Positions 43,878-55,049 are shown, counted from the stretch's first letter. The stretch is DNA of 64,000 bases from Plazaster borealis (GCA_021014325.1 CM037464.1:6851127-6915126); one strand, 5' to 3'. The notes: generated by a model not told the origin, from the sequence alone. A program made the numbers and translations.

Positions 43878-43934
43878 ATTAGCAATCTGGGATTTTTTTT
43901 CTGCCATGTCCTTAATACGCTTCCGTACATTCCC

Positions 43935-44413
43935 CCACTACCGGAACCGAACAACTTGAGTTTGTGGTACGAAAAACTCTGAATCTCTAGGTTATGTTCG
44001 CAAATGCATAGTTGCAAAACATATATAAACTTGAAGCTTTTCACATAAGTAGACCATAACTTTTAGATGATTTAAAAAAAGGTTACGTCATGGTGACGTT
44101 ATCAGTTTTTGAAAACAACAAATCAAAGTTTATTATTCAAAAAAATCATAACTCAAGAATTATATAAGCTATTTCAACAATCTGTACATCATCGAATAGG
44201 TCTGTCAAAATTTTGCAGTCTTAAGTTGGAACGTTAGCATTTATTTCCCTTGTAAACTAAATGTTTACATGTAATTGATTTACACTTTGAAATTTCAAAA
44301 GCTATCAACAATCTTTTCATCGACTCAATAAAATAGTTCACACATTGACACAACACTGATCCCAATGAAATCCGAACACCTAGTGTTTGTTCCAACAGAC
44401 ACTAAATCTCTAG
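43935..44413 (+). mobile_element. Short Helitron-family derivative with intact 3' end
   Basis: Joins an internal family segment (similar to 39220-39440) to a 3' end whose last 199 bp match 38941-39142. Ends hairpin AGTGTTTGTT/AACAGACACT, then AAATCTCTAG|T at 44413. Confidence 0.72.
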
Positions 44414-44424
44414 TTAATATTTAG

Positions 44425-44527
44425 TTATCTATTACCTTGCAGGAAACAAAACTGAGCGCTCTGAGACGCCCATCGGGTGTGATGAAGCGCTATAATTATA
44501 AGACAACGTATTATCATTATTATTATT
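44425..44527 (+). mobile_element. SINE tail copy
   Basis: GAGCGCTCTGAGACGCCCAT, GAAGCGCTATAATTATAAG and (ATT)n as in 26880-26975 and 49773-49868. Confidence 0.65.
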
Positions 44528-44591
44528 GTGTGGTCTCGTCTCTCCTTTTGAGGCTCGAATGCAAGGAAAACGTTGTCACACCCTTTAACAT

Positions 44592-45631
44592 CAGGGGCGG
44601 ATCCAGGATTTTCCAAACGAGGGGGGGGGGCGTGAAAATATACCAAGCAGCAAATGGTGAATGCAATTTGTGGCGCCTGAGAGCGCGTAACGCGAAACCC
44701 TAAGGCATGGGTTCCGGGTCTGCTTAAATGCTCCGAAACGGTTCGGATTCTAGATGCTCTGTAATCTCATGCAATATCTGACCAGTTTAACCAATTTTGT
44801 TTTAGCAAGATCATTATTTAAACATCATTTTCGAGTTGGGAGTCTTTAAATCAGCCATCCTGAGTTATAAAATCAAAATGCAGGCTACAGTTAATATTTT
44901 TTCGGGGACAAAAAAGTGTTGGTGAGGAGGATCCTTCCTCCATGGTGAGCCAACGATATGAAAGTGCAATTATTTTCAAAACAGAGAAATAGACACACTT
45001 TTTGAGCAATTCAGATCCATATAAATCTTCTAAATTTACTGGAAATTTTTCTGTAACATCGATGGTGGGGTCCAGAGGTCAAGCCCCGATGGGGGTCCAG
45101 GGGGCGAAGCCCCCGGAAGCTCTGAGCTTTTGGCTTTTTGAGGGGTGAAAAATAAAGCCTCTGTGTGCCTAAAACAGAGAAATAGACACACTTTTTAAGC
45201 ACTTCTGATCCATTTCACGTTTCTAAATTTACTGGAAAATTTTCCTGTAACATCGATGGTGGGGTCCAGGGGTGAAGCCCTGATGGGGGTCCAGGGGGCG
45301 AAGGCCCCGGAAGCTCTGAGCTTTTGGCTTTTTGAGGGGTGAAAAATAAAGCCTCTGTGTGCCTAAAACAGAAAAATAGACACACTTTGCACTTTTGATC
45401 CATATCAATCTTCTAATTTTACTCAAAGAAAATTGTAATACCACAAATCTCACGTTTGGATTTGGTTGATGCATTATCTGGTTTCATGCATATTCATTAA
45501 AACATAGTGGGTAAGATCGTTTCTCAAATTCAAGCTTACTGTCGTATTATCTTGGACAGGCAGTACTAAAATAAAAATAAAAAGGAAAGGGGGGGGGGCG
45601 TACGCCGCCCACGCCCCTGTATCCGCCCCTG
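44592..45631. mobile_element. Element with hAT-like CAGGGGCGGAT ends and 5-bp duplication
   Basis: CAGGGGCGGATCCAGG at 44592 and its inverted form CCTGTATCCGCCCCTG ending 45631 differ at one base in 16; AACAT flanks both sides (44587-44591, 45632-45636). The interior holds a ~190-bp tandem duplication from about 44987 to 45390 (GGTCCAGGGGGCGAAG in each unit). No transposase. Confidence 0.78.
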
Positions 45632-45636
45632 AACAT

Positions 45637-47493
45637 TGCAATAAACGTAACGTAAAAGGAGGCATATAATGTACCAGACAATATACTTTTTTCCCCCAAA
45701 GACAATGATTTAGCAGTTTGCACATGAACTTGGGGAAACACAACATTTTGTCGAGGCCGCCCACGTGACTGCACGACAACAACCGTCATTGTGTTGGGCT
45801 ATTCTGAGCTCTCATTGTTGCAAAAAATCAAACTCGCTATTGGTGCTGCGAAGACCAATTACTGACATCAACATTTGCCATACATTATTGAGTTGAAATG
45901 TCTCATTAGAGCGCCACCTATTGGCAGGAGTAGGAGAGGCATGTACAATTGAATAGGCACAATCGTCATCACGACATTGCGAGTTAAAATGTGACGAGTG
46001 GGAATAGTCTGCACAATTTGTTCACTTAGTATACGATTCTACATCTATTCAAGTTTATCTCTCCCAAAAATCTGGCTATTTCACGACAAATCCATGTATG
46101 TACTTTTATTGATTTTGTATATGATCAGCGTTTTCGCGATCACCACTCTTTACCAATGGCATTGTTAAGCCCGTAAACAACACGTTTTTGAATCAACTTC
46201 TATGGCCGAACAATTGCTTCTGGGCAACTTGTTCACTTGATTCATGAATATTTATGTATTACTTATTCATATTCCATGATAAATTTCAATAATTATTCAA
46301 ATTTTGTGTACGTACTTATGCCTCTGAAGTTTGTCATTCATTCCGGTTGTACTCAATGGAATTGCGGCACTCAGATCATATCGCGTGATCTGATTGGCTA
46401 TCGCGCAAAGTAATGGCGCCCTCTGTTGCCCAGTCACGTTTAGGAAATGAGACGCTCAACTCATTCCAATTTGCATGCAGTGTGATTCAATTGATATAGA
46501 TTCCCGAGGGTTGACAGGCAGTAGATTCCATTCCACAGTTGTTCATGGTAAGAAGGAGAATTTTAGACAGTCCTTCTTTGAAGTAGGGTGATTGAACGAG
46601 ATTGGTGAAGATTTACGTCTAGAGATCCCCACTTCATGGTTTGGTCTGAAGTTGGTCTGGAATCTTGGCTACTAATGGTGGACGGACTAGTAGAGTAGAG
46701 TGAGTCTGGAAATAGCTCTTCGTTCTTCCAGTGACTTCCAGCCTAGTGTGGATATCATTGATGACACACTAGAAGTTCGGCGGGAGCACTTGCAGATGAA
46801 TCTGGCTGCTCGACAAGGCTTTAAACGTGTACGATATATCTGTTTTTAGAACGGTTAAATACACGGTTGGTCTTTTTTAATGCACGCACATCACTCGAAT
46901 TATAGACCTACATACCTGTGCCTATATATTCGCTGCACCAACTAATGATTTTGGTAATGTCGGGATCTGGCTACTTTACAACTTCGTAGCTCCTTTAACG
47001 CGGAGAGCCACATTGTGCAGTGTTTTGTATACATACTGCATTAATGTAGTGCGGCTCGCAATCAGTTCACTAAGTTTTGCCATTTAACTGTTACGTTAGT
47101 AGTGACAAGAGATTTATTAGTTAATATTTCATTCATAATTAGGTTATCATTGGGTACTCTAACTCCCTGATCAGTCCACAAACGTGTTTTCTTTTGGCGC
47201 GTAGTGATTTGCTTTTGTAGGCCTGCAGCGTTGCAGTACTTCCCTACGTTAAACCAATGCGTGGTGTATTATTGGAGGGTCGCCATTGCTGTATGTAATT
47301 TTCGATAGGCATAGCTGTGACAAGACAGCAAGAACAGTGTGCACGGCCTTCACTGCTCACCTACATGTACGTGCTTTGAAAAGTTGTTAAGCAACTCAAA
47401 TTTGTTTGTGGATTCTGGTGAGTTAGCATTTGTTTTACATTTCATGGTGTAAATTCGTTATTTACGGGTATAAAATTAACATTGGCTATCATT
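45637..47493. other. Single-copy-looking stretch with promoter-like patch
   Basis: No repeats seen. 46388-46560 has an inverted CCAAT box (GATTGGCT, 46390), an octamer-like ATTTGCAT (46472 region) and a donor-like CATG|gtaaga at 46546. A first exon here is speculative. Confidence 0.3.
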
Positions 47494-48591
47494 TGTCGGT
47501 GGGTATGCTGTACCGCTGTACTATACAAATGCCATGACTGTATAAGGTATGTCTGTATTTATTACAGCTAGCTTGATTGTAGCGTGGAGCGACTCGTAAT
47601 CGTAAAGGGTGCCTCATTCCCAGTGGTGTCTGGTAAGTCCAGAAAAAGTGCTTATACTAAGTATTATTTTTACAATAAGAAAGGTGAGATAGTTTATTGT
47701 ACAAGATTAAATATATTGTTATCTCTCTGTGCCTTTGCTGTAGGGGATTTTATGGGGTTTTATTAAATCATAAACCAATCATCGAGAATCAACTTGACTT
47801 GTATAGTTTCAACTTTATTTTGGAGTGTTCCTGCATGAACGAAGGAGTAATTCTTCACCCCGGTGTCGTGTGACCACGCACCAACCCCAGGCTACACCTC
47901 GTAGACCCTGACAGTAAGTATACATTTTATTATCATAACCGTAGCTGTTGTTTATCAACCATATTGGACAGTTCGTACATTACTTGCTTCTATACTCTAA
48001 TTTTATTAAGTTTTCTTTTCGATATGTTCCTTCTTAGTGAAAAAAATCCAACATCGCATGTTATTGGGCATGAACGTATTTATTTTTTTAAATTCCTGAT
48101 AAAAATATGCATAATCGCAAATGATATGCGCACGTATTTCCAAAGAAATTATGTTCAACGTTACGATTATGTGCCACAGGGTCTCCTTATATTTATATCT
48201 GACAGACCTTAACGACTAAACCTCTGACATGTACATGAACGAGAGGAGCGTTAGAAAAAGAAGGACAAAGACTAAGGAAAAAAAATGTAAAGAAAGGAGT
48301 AAAAATAATGAATGGCTCTTAAAGGGATTGTATACGATTGGTAATTGGAACCGACTGTTTGTTTCAATCCTATTATCGTTATTATTATTATTTATTCAGC
48401 CATTTCAACAATACATGACAATACAAAAATACTTCCAGATGGGCTAGGAGAAACAAAAGCAAAATAATTACTGTGGTCCGTAGACCTGCCTCCCCACATC
48501 TGGTCGTAAAACAAGTAATAAAACGAGTAATTTACTGCGCCAATAAAGTATCTAAACACTTACAAATGGTCAGATATATCGGAACATCCGA
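47494..48591 (+). repeat. 1.1-kb tandem duplication, copy 1
   Basis: Nearly identical to 48592-49692 with a constant 1098-bp offset. Contains exon-like segments with acceptor and donor pairs (47578-47632 between attacag and gtaagt; 47744-47913 between ctgtag and gtaagt). No conserved protein. Confidence 0.95.
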
Positions 48592-49692
48592 TGTCGGTGG
48601 GTATGCTGTACCGCTGTACTATACAAATGCCATGACTGTATAAGGTATGTCTGTATTTATTACAGCTAGCTTGATTGTAGCGTGGAGCGACTCGTAATCG
48701 TAAAGGGTGCCTCATTCCCAGTGGTGTCTGGTAAGTCCAGAAAAAGTGCTTATACTAAGTATTATTTTTACAATAAGAAAGGTGAGATAGTTTATTGTAC
48801 AAGATTAAATATATTGTTATCTCTCTGTGCCTTTGCTGTAGGGGATTTTATGGGGTTTTATTAAATCATAAACCAATCATCGAGAATCAACTTGACTTGT
48901 ATAGTTTCAACTTTATTTTGGAGTGTTCCTGCATGAACGAAGGAGTAATTCTTCACCCCGGTGTCGTGTGACCACGCACCAACCCCAGGCTACACCTCGT
49001 AGACCCTGACAGTAAGTATACATTTTATTATCATAACCGTAGCTGTTGTTTATCAACCATATTGGACAGTTCGTACATTACTTGCTTCTATACTCTAATT
49101 TTATTAAGTTTTCTTTTCGATATGTTCCTTCTTAGTGAAAAAAAAAATCCAACATCGCATGTTATTGGGCATGAACGTATTTATTTTTTTAAATTCCTGA
49201 TAAAAATATGCATAATCGCAAATGATATGCGCACGTATTTCCAAAGAAATTATGTTCAACGTTACGATTATGTGCCACAGGGTCTCCTTATATTTATATC
49301 TGACAGACCTTAACGACTAAACCTCTGACATGTACATGAACGAGAGGAGCGTTAGAAAAAGAAGGACAAAGACTAAGGAAAAAAAATGTAAAGAAAGGAG
49401 TAAAAATAATGAATGGCTCTTAAAGGGATTGTATACGATTGGTAATTGGAACCGACTGTTTGTTTCAATCCTATTATCGTTATTATTATTATTTATTCAG
49501 CCATTTTAACAATACATGACAATACAAAAATACTTCCAGATGGGCTAGGAGAAACAAAAGCAAAATAATTACTGTGGTCCGTAGACCTGCCTCCCCACAT
49601 CTGGTCGTAAAACAAGTAATAAAACGAGTAATTTACTGCGCCAATAAAGTATCTAAACACTTACAAATGGTCAGATATATCGGAACATCCGA
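48592..49692 (+). repeat. 1.1-kb tandem duplication, copy 2
   Basis: I see two differences from copy 1: a 2-base longer A run near 49143 and C to T near 49506. The corresponding exon-like segments are 48676-48730 and 48842-49011. Confidence 0.95.
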
Positions 49693-49772
49693 TGCACAGT
49701 TATCTTCAGCGCATTTTGATACCTCTTTTGTTGCGCTACGATGTTGTTTGATGCTATGTAAAGGAAGTAACT

Positions 49773-49868
49773 CCACTTACCTTGTAGGAAAAATACTGAG
49801 CGCTTTGAGACACCCATCGGGAGTATAAAGCGCTATATAAGAACTGCATTATTATTATTATATTATAT
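49773..49868 (+). mobile_element. SINE tail copy
   Basis: ACTCCACTTACCTTGTAGGA, GAGCGCTTTGAGACACCCAT, AAAGCGCTATATAAGAACTG, then (ATT)n. Very close to 26885-26975. Confidence 0.72.
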
Positions 49869-50935
49869 TATTTGGCGTATTTATGGGTACTTGAGTGGCT
49901 TAAGGTCGAATTTCAAAGATTGCAAAAGCCCCTTAAAGTGCTTAGATACTTTATTGGCGCAGCAAAGGTTGACAACTAAAAAATAACATATAAAGCATGG
50001 AATACTTTTATGTAAAAGTAAAACCAGTTTTAAGAGTGTCAATTTGAGAAAGTTTGCGAATATGTAAAAAACAAAATAAAAACAAAACAAAAAAAACAGA
50101 AAAATCCTTAAACACTAAATGTAATATGAATGTAATAATGCAAATGAATATCCAAGTAGAATGCAAACTAATAAACAAATGACCAAATCTATAAGTATAT
50201 ACTATAAAACTAAGCTGGGAAAATTTCATTTCAAAAGGTGGAGCGTATGTCAGTAGTGCTCCCCGTCTAACCAGGTTATTAAGCTGTTTGATTTTGGGCC
50301 TCTTGACCAATCAGGAAGCCGCATTTGGGGTCACGTGATACCTAATTTGCATAAAATGAGCACAGCTTCGAGCCAAACCATTTTTTCTAAGGAGGGGTTG
50401 CTTGCGGACAATTCATGAGGGACGTAGGCCTATTATTAAGGTTTTGAATATTAAGGATATTATGACCAGCATTGTTTATAACAATGCAGTTACACCTAAA
50501 TAAATTAATCTCTTAGGACAATGCGATTTTATTTCAACAAAGGAGGTTACTTAATTTATAAACAGATGCATTTTGGACAAGCTTTACCTACACGTGAATG
50601 GTGTACGCCATTCGGAAAGTCATACGAAGCCATCATACGGAACGATAGGGTCTAGTGCCTAACCAAAAGTGTAGATATAACATAGTTCCCCCACTCAGAC
50701 TAAGCACACTTCGGCAATAACAACACAACGTTCGTGTTGAGAAAAGTTGTGAAGATTAATTTCACCAAGTCTTACCTCACAAACACGGTCCGATGGTAGG
50801 CCCTATCCACGCTGGAAATAATATTTGAAAGCTGATTTGTTTTGTTCCACAATTGTATTCCGACATTTCAATAGAATAAAACACTGGTAGGGTTTAACAC
50901 AAAGGAAATAAATCAGGGGAATTAATTCGAGAACA
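49869..50935. other. Unassigned; one family-B MITE fragment
   Basis: A short piece near 50200-50242 (AAAATTTCATTTCAAAAGGT) matches family B; nothing else recognised. Confidence 0.4.
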
Positions 50936-51190
50936 AAGGGACAATGGCGAGCTAAAAATCTTGATCCGACAATTCAATGGATGATCGGAAGAACAGAGGG
51001 TGAGCTAAAAATCTTGTTCCGACAATTCAATGGATGACTGAGGAGATTAAAGGGACCTAGAAATTTGATCCGACAATTCAATGGATGATCGGAAGAACAG
51101 AGGGACAAGGGCGAGCTGAAAATCTTGATCCGACAATTCAATGGATGACCGGGAGAACAAAGGGGACCTAGAAATCTTGATCCGACAGAC
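50936..51190 (+). repeat. ~60-bp tandem repeat (about 4-5 units)
   Basis: AAATCTTGATCCGACAATTC and AATGGATGA(T/C)CGGAAGAACA recur with GGGCGAGCT or GGACCTAG variants. Confidence 0.88.
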
Positions 51191-51416
51191 GGAATAAACA
51201 AGCAAAAAATAAATAAAAAAATAAGCGGGTAAATATAAGGAGTCAATTTAACCGGAGCGCTAAAGTCAATGAATGTTCAAGGCCCAACTGAACGAAAAAA
51301 AGAAAAAAGAAAAAAGAAAAAGAAAAAAAAAATAACAAAAAACCAACATTATGATAATAGTAATTGTTTTATTTATTATTATTTTTGTTTAGAAATCTCT
51401 TTTTGGAATATGTGGT

Positions 51417-51431
51417 GGCTCTAAAAGAGCC
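51417..51431 (-). other. Histone-type mRNA 3' stem-loop relic
   Basis: On the minus strand GGCTCT-TTT-AGAGCC, then ACCACA and a purine-rich CCAAAAAGAGA. Replication-dependent histone genes have the same stem, a 4-base loop, ACCA and a purine-rich downstream element. The loop is one base short and no histone reading frame lies upstream, so this is probably a dead remnant. Confidence 0.45.
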
Positions 51432-52118
51432 GGGTTGACGCCAACTGGTTGGTGGTAAATCCCTACTCACCAATTTTTGGATGTCTTGGCCATAGCCTTG
51501 GTGGAACTCCAAGGGTGGCTCTTTCCGAAAGTACGTCACTTAAATAGTTAAGACTATGCCTATCCCGTCGACCGGCACGCCTGGCAGCTGACCATGCCGC
51601 TTCCTCAGAGATTAGATCCTGTCTTGACCGCTGATTTAACCTCTAAACAGAGCCTCACTCTGAATTCTGCGTTAGCGGACACCCTCAATTCCTCAAGTTG
51701 AGGAATAGAGGCGCAAGCGATTTGCTCATAGAAGTGATACTCACAGCCGTTAGACATCTTGGAATGATGCTGTGGTGAAGAGGGGGTATAGTTAAATGTT
51801 TAGTGCGTTGCTGTGACACCTTGGTTTTAGATGAACATCACCCCACAAATAAGACACCGAGGAGAAGACATTAACACACCACACACACAAAAGTAATTTT
51901 TGTACCAATGCGTCTTAGAGTTAATGACTTCTTCAGAGTTTAATGAGGTCGTAGGTATAGGAGGGGGGGGGTAATGTGGGTAAAAGGATTTGGAGTTTTT
52001 TTTTTTGTTTAACTCGTGTTTTTCTTTCTTTAGTGTACATTGTGTTAATTAAATACAAAATAAGTAAATTCATCACAAAGACAAGCTAATTACTATACAC
52101 TTTATACAACTAAATTCG
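51432..52118. other. Region upstream of the stem-loop; no histone ORF
   Basis: On the minus strand an ATG at about 51494 is followed after eight codons by a stop. A second AGAGCCACC word lies at 51515-51523. A (CA)n tract occurs at 51880. Nothing else recognised. Confidence 0.35.
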
Positions 52119-52409
52119 TTACATAGTTTGCCATTGAATACGTTTCCTAGGTTTTGTGGGATGGGGGATAGTACGTTTAAGTCTTCTTAGTGTGCTTTCA
52201 CTTCCTTTAAGTTCAGATGTGAGTAGCATACGTTTTTCTAGAACACCACTCTGTTTAATTTGTCTGACGACATCTCTTCGAGATTCATTTCCAATTATGC
52301 GTTCTGGTGCATTCGAACCACGTACAAAATAATGCCACCCCTGGGGGTTGAACCCTTTCTTACTTCTTAAAGTATCATTAACTAAATCCACGATATTGGA
52401 TCCTTTCAC
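52119..52409 (-). pseudogene. C-terminal part of the virus-like gene
   Basis: Open stretch of about 96 codons with KGSNIVDLVNDTLRSKK, a GWHYFVRG motif and a basic, proline-rich end (PTKPRKRIQW). It follows the previous segment after about 10 nt in another phase. Together the three pieces look like one gene disrupted by a MITE and a frameshift. Confidence 0.45.
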
Positions 52410-52419
52410 TATATTACCC

Positions 52420-52586
52420 TCATAAACAAGTCATGATATCATTATGTTTAAGTTTGTCTAGTAATAATTTAGCCCTTCTATGAATTTTTTTTGGTACACT
52501 TTTGAGAATTTGTGACGTGTCATCAACTTCTATGGTTTCAGGCTGTTCATCGGTTACACCTGCGTTTCCAATCTTTTCTGCACTGT
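52420..52586 (-). pseudogene. Middle part of the virus-like gene, after the MITE
   Basis: In-frame stretch with an acidic EQPETIEVDD segment and a basic RRAKLLLDKLKHND segment, typical of the second half of the protein begun at 53998. It ends in a stop at 52420, apparently because of a small frame break. Confidence 0.45.
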
Positions 52587-52590
52587 TTAA

Positions 52591-53724
52591 AGAGGGGCTC
52601 CAGGATGTTTGGAAATATTTAGCTTTTACATTTTTCCAATAGATGGAGTCCCCAAGAAATATAATCAATTATTATGAGTCCCTTACCTCACGCTAAAACA
52701 TGGTAAAAATGTCTTTTCCTCGAAACACTCCCAGCCCGAAATCTGAAAACGCGAGGTCAAACAAACCCCGCGACGAGGAACTAATGACGTCACCGGCTGC
52801 TAGTTAATTTTGACCTGCCTATATGAATGCACTGAGCTAACGCAAATACACCGCAAAACGTCACCATTTGCAATCAATACGGCCGTAAATATGACTTTTT
52901 ATAGAATGATCCAATAGGCAAAAATCTGCAAGCCAATTTACAACGGATTTATGATTTGGGGTTTTTCGTTCTTTGAGAGGCGAGGCGATTCTGCAGCTCG
53001 GCTTGATTTTCAGTACATCGCTCTACACGTCAAATTCAACCCTAACATACACCATAGAGCAAGGTCCTTGCTCTATGCATACACACACGGCACGGCGATT
53101 CCTGCCAAACAGCAACAACGCAGACCGCGGCATTGTCACGGGGGAGACCCTATTACATGTATACACAACGCACAATCAAGCAGTCGCGTGTTTATAGACT
53201 TAACGTTTCTGCGCATGCTCGGGAAAACGGTTATTCCCATGACATTGCAATAATCATCGCAGGTGTGCACATGTTCAAACCGTATACAGCACTGGTCCAC
53301 ACGCTCATGGTCTGCGGAGCTTTAGTTAAGTTCCGTGGAAATTTTAGCTTGTTTATAGCGAAAAACTACCCAACGTGTAGGCTTTATTTTACAATTTACA
53401 CAATTTATGATACTCTGGATGGACAGAAAGAGTATTTTACTGTATGATGTAAGTTTGGTTTATTCGTGATTTTGTTTTGTTTACCAAGCAAAGAGACATT
53501 TATGTGTGTGTATATAATGCTAACCGTAATTTTTTAGCCGCCAACGACGTCAAGGGGTCAATGCATATCATTATCATAGATAAACAGTTTTTGACTTTCG
53601 GCTGAAAAAGCCGCGCGGAGAGGTGCATTTTTGACTTGAATTCTTTATTACTAAATCTCTGCTATGTCTATTCGACCATAAAAAGGTAATAACTCAAATA
53701 TTGAGAGCATCCTAGAGCCCCTCT
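52591..53724. mobile_element. TTAA-flanked MITE, 1134 bp, family F, copy 1
   Basis: TTAA at 52587-52590 and 53725-53728; inverted ends AGAGGGGCTCCAGGATG and CATCCTAGAGCCCCTCT (16 of 17 paired). TTAA duplication and this size suit a piggyBac-mobilised non-autonomous element. The right ~640 bp are the reverse complement of 62470-63110. Confidence 0.88.
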
Positions 53725-53727
53725 TTA

Positions 53728-53998
53728 ATGTTGTTTCTTTATCCAAGGGTATCATCGCCAATGATGATGGTGTAGTTTTACGAGCATGGTCAAACTGAAG
53801 ATAATTTTTTAACGATTGCTGATACAATGCGACCTTTGTTTCGTCCGGTAAATCTGTTCTCATCAGAACATTTTTCATGTCAAAATCCAGCTGCCGGAGT
53901 TTGCTTTGCACAGGGTTATGCGACAGGAGAACATTTTGAATGGCCTTTGTGACCTGATCCGTGGGTGCACTTATCATGGTTTTCTTTGCAAATCGCAT
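53728..53998 (-). pseudogene. N-terminal part of a virus-like protein, broken by a MITE
   Basis: Starts at ATG 53998 and encodes about 90 residues rich in Lys/Leu with an LDFDM motif and a DLPDETKVALYQQ segment. At 53724-53728 the reading frame runs into the TTAA-flanked MITE and afterwards is chance sequence. The probable continuation is 52420-52590 beyond the MITE, in the same orientation. Broken, hence presumably non-functional; family assignment as for the neighbour. Confidence 0.5.
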
Positions 53999-54042
53999 TA
54001 CTTAGAAAACAGTCCACCAAGCGTACTTAGTATTGGGGCTAA

Positions 54043-54324
54043 CTATGATCCAATGAAGCCACCTTTTTGAACTAAGACCGTTTTACGCTTTGAGTAAGGT
54101 ATTTTCTTGTTAGAAATGGTCCTGAGGTGTTTCTTGTGTCGCATAAGTTTGATCTTTTGAGCATTTGTTAAAGGTACTGAACCTTTTAAGATATTCAGAG
54201 CACACTCACACAGACAAGTAGTAAGGTGTTTACTTGCGTTCTTCAAAATGGCCTTTCTTTGCTCAGGAGAAGATTTACTCAGAGAGTGAAGTGCAAAAGC
54301 ATTGTCCTTCAGCCTCAACGTCAT
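54043..54324 (-). CDS. Small virus-like basic protein, 93 residues, unknown function
   Basis: Intact ORF from ATG 54324 to the stop at 54043. It has an N-terminal charged stretch, a Cys-containing helix-like middle (LCECALNIL) and a strongly basic C-terminal third ending in QKGGFIGS. I recognise the overall pattern as recurrent in invertebrate genomes next to the protein described at 53728-53998, suggesting a mobile dsDNA-virus-like (Polinton/adintovirus type) origin. That link is from memory and unverified; it could be another kind of element. It starts the - strand cluster, 44 nt before the next ORF. Confidence 0.5.
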   Translation of the reverse strand: MTLRLKDNAFALHSLSKSSPEQRKAILKNASKHLTTCLCECALNILKGSVPLTNAQKIKLMRHKKHLRTISNKKIPYSKRKTVLVQKGGFIGS

Positions 54325-54414
54325 GATTTTAAATGAAACCCAAGTAGCGTTATCTATTCCCTTTATTTGGGTACATAGGCGTACGTCGCCGGTTCACCCG
54401 GGAAAATATTAGTT

Positions 54415-54720
54415 TTTAGGAAATCGGGTGTGTACTTCTTGAGATCTGGTCCCACTTCCGGTTGACCCGGAACTAAAGGTCAACATGGGGCATGGTAACC
54501 CAAGGCTAATCTCCAATGCCCAAGGAGTCTATAACTGAAAAAAAGTTTGAAAATCGGCTGCGTACTTCTTAAGATATTGTCCCACTTCCGGTTGACCCGG
54601 AAGTAAAGGTCAACATGGGGCATGGTAACCCAAGGCTAATCTCCAATGCCCAAGGAGTCCATAACTGAAAAAAGTTTGAAAATCGGCTGTGTACTTCTTG
54701 AGATATGGTGCTGCAAAGAT
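54415..54720 (+). repeat. 130-bp satellite, second locus (3 copies)
   Basis: Same unit and orientation as 32880-33945 (ACTTCCGG, N5, CCGGAA(C/G)T; CAAGGCTAATCTCCAATGCC), about 131-bp spacing at 54419, 54551 and 54681. Confidence 0.92.
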
Positions 54721-55049
54721 TAACTAATTAAAGCTTTGAATTACAGTAATTTGACACCTGATGACGTCACAGTAACAACAATGTGTTTTTCATACTTTTT
54801 AAAGGTACACGATGGTATGTAAACTTATCCACCAATCCAATGCCTTTTAACGAAAACCCTATTATAACGTACCTTGATTAGTTTAAATGGTCTGGAATAA
54901 CTCTTAGTGAAAGCATTCATGTTCTAAAAAAAGATTTCTTTCTTTTGTTAGGTAACTAAAATTTAACTTATTTGAGAAAGTTGTGTTTTTGACCAACTAA
55001 ACACATACACTTTTCAGAGCCATTGACTTCTGTACACAGATACAAACGC

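Larger units (their letters stand above)
41298..43933. mobile_element. Foldback element, 2624 bp, with 6-bp target duplication CATTCC
   Basis: CATTCC at 41298-41303 and 43928-43933 flanks the element 41304-43927, whose termini TACGGAAGCGTATTAAGG and its complement are perfect. The arms are 41304-42155 and 43073-43927 (~850 bp, ~90% identical) around a 917-bp loop. Each arm has a 21-bp minisatellite near its outer edge. No transposase ORF, so non-autonomous. Confidence 0.88.

Noticed and set aside
41304..43927. LTR retrotransposon from the long terminal repeats
   Set aside because: The repeats are inverted rather than direct, with no TG...CA ends and no gag/pol.
45011..45474. Repeated ORFs with PKAQSFRGLRPLDPH peptides
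   Set aside because: They come from a tandem duplication inside the hAT-like element; frames shift between copies and there is no start or domain.
47494..49692. Duplicated 1.1-kb units as direct LTRs of one element
   Set aside because: The units abut with no internal region, and there are no LTR termini or polyprotein.
50974..51246. 90-codon minus-strand ORF with repeated HPLNCRIK peptides
   Set aside because: Shadow of the ~60-bp tandem repeat.
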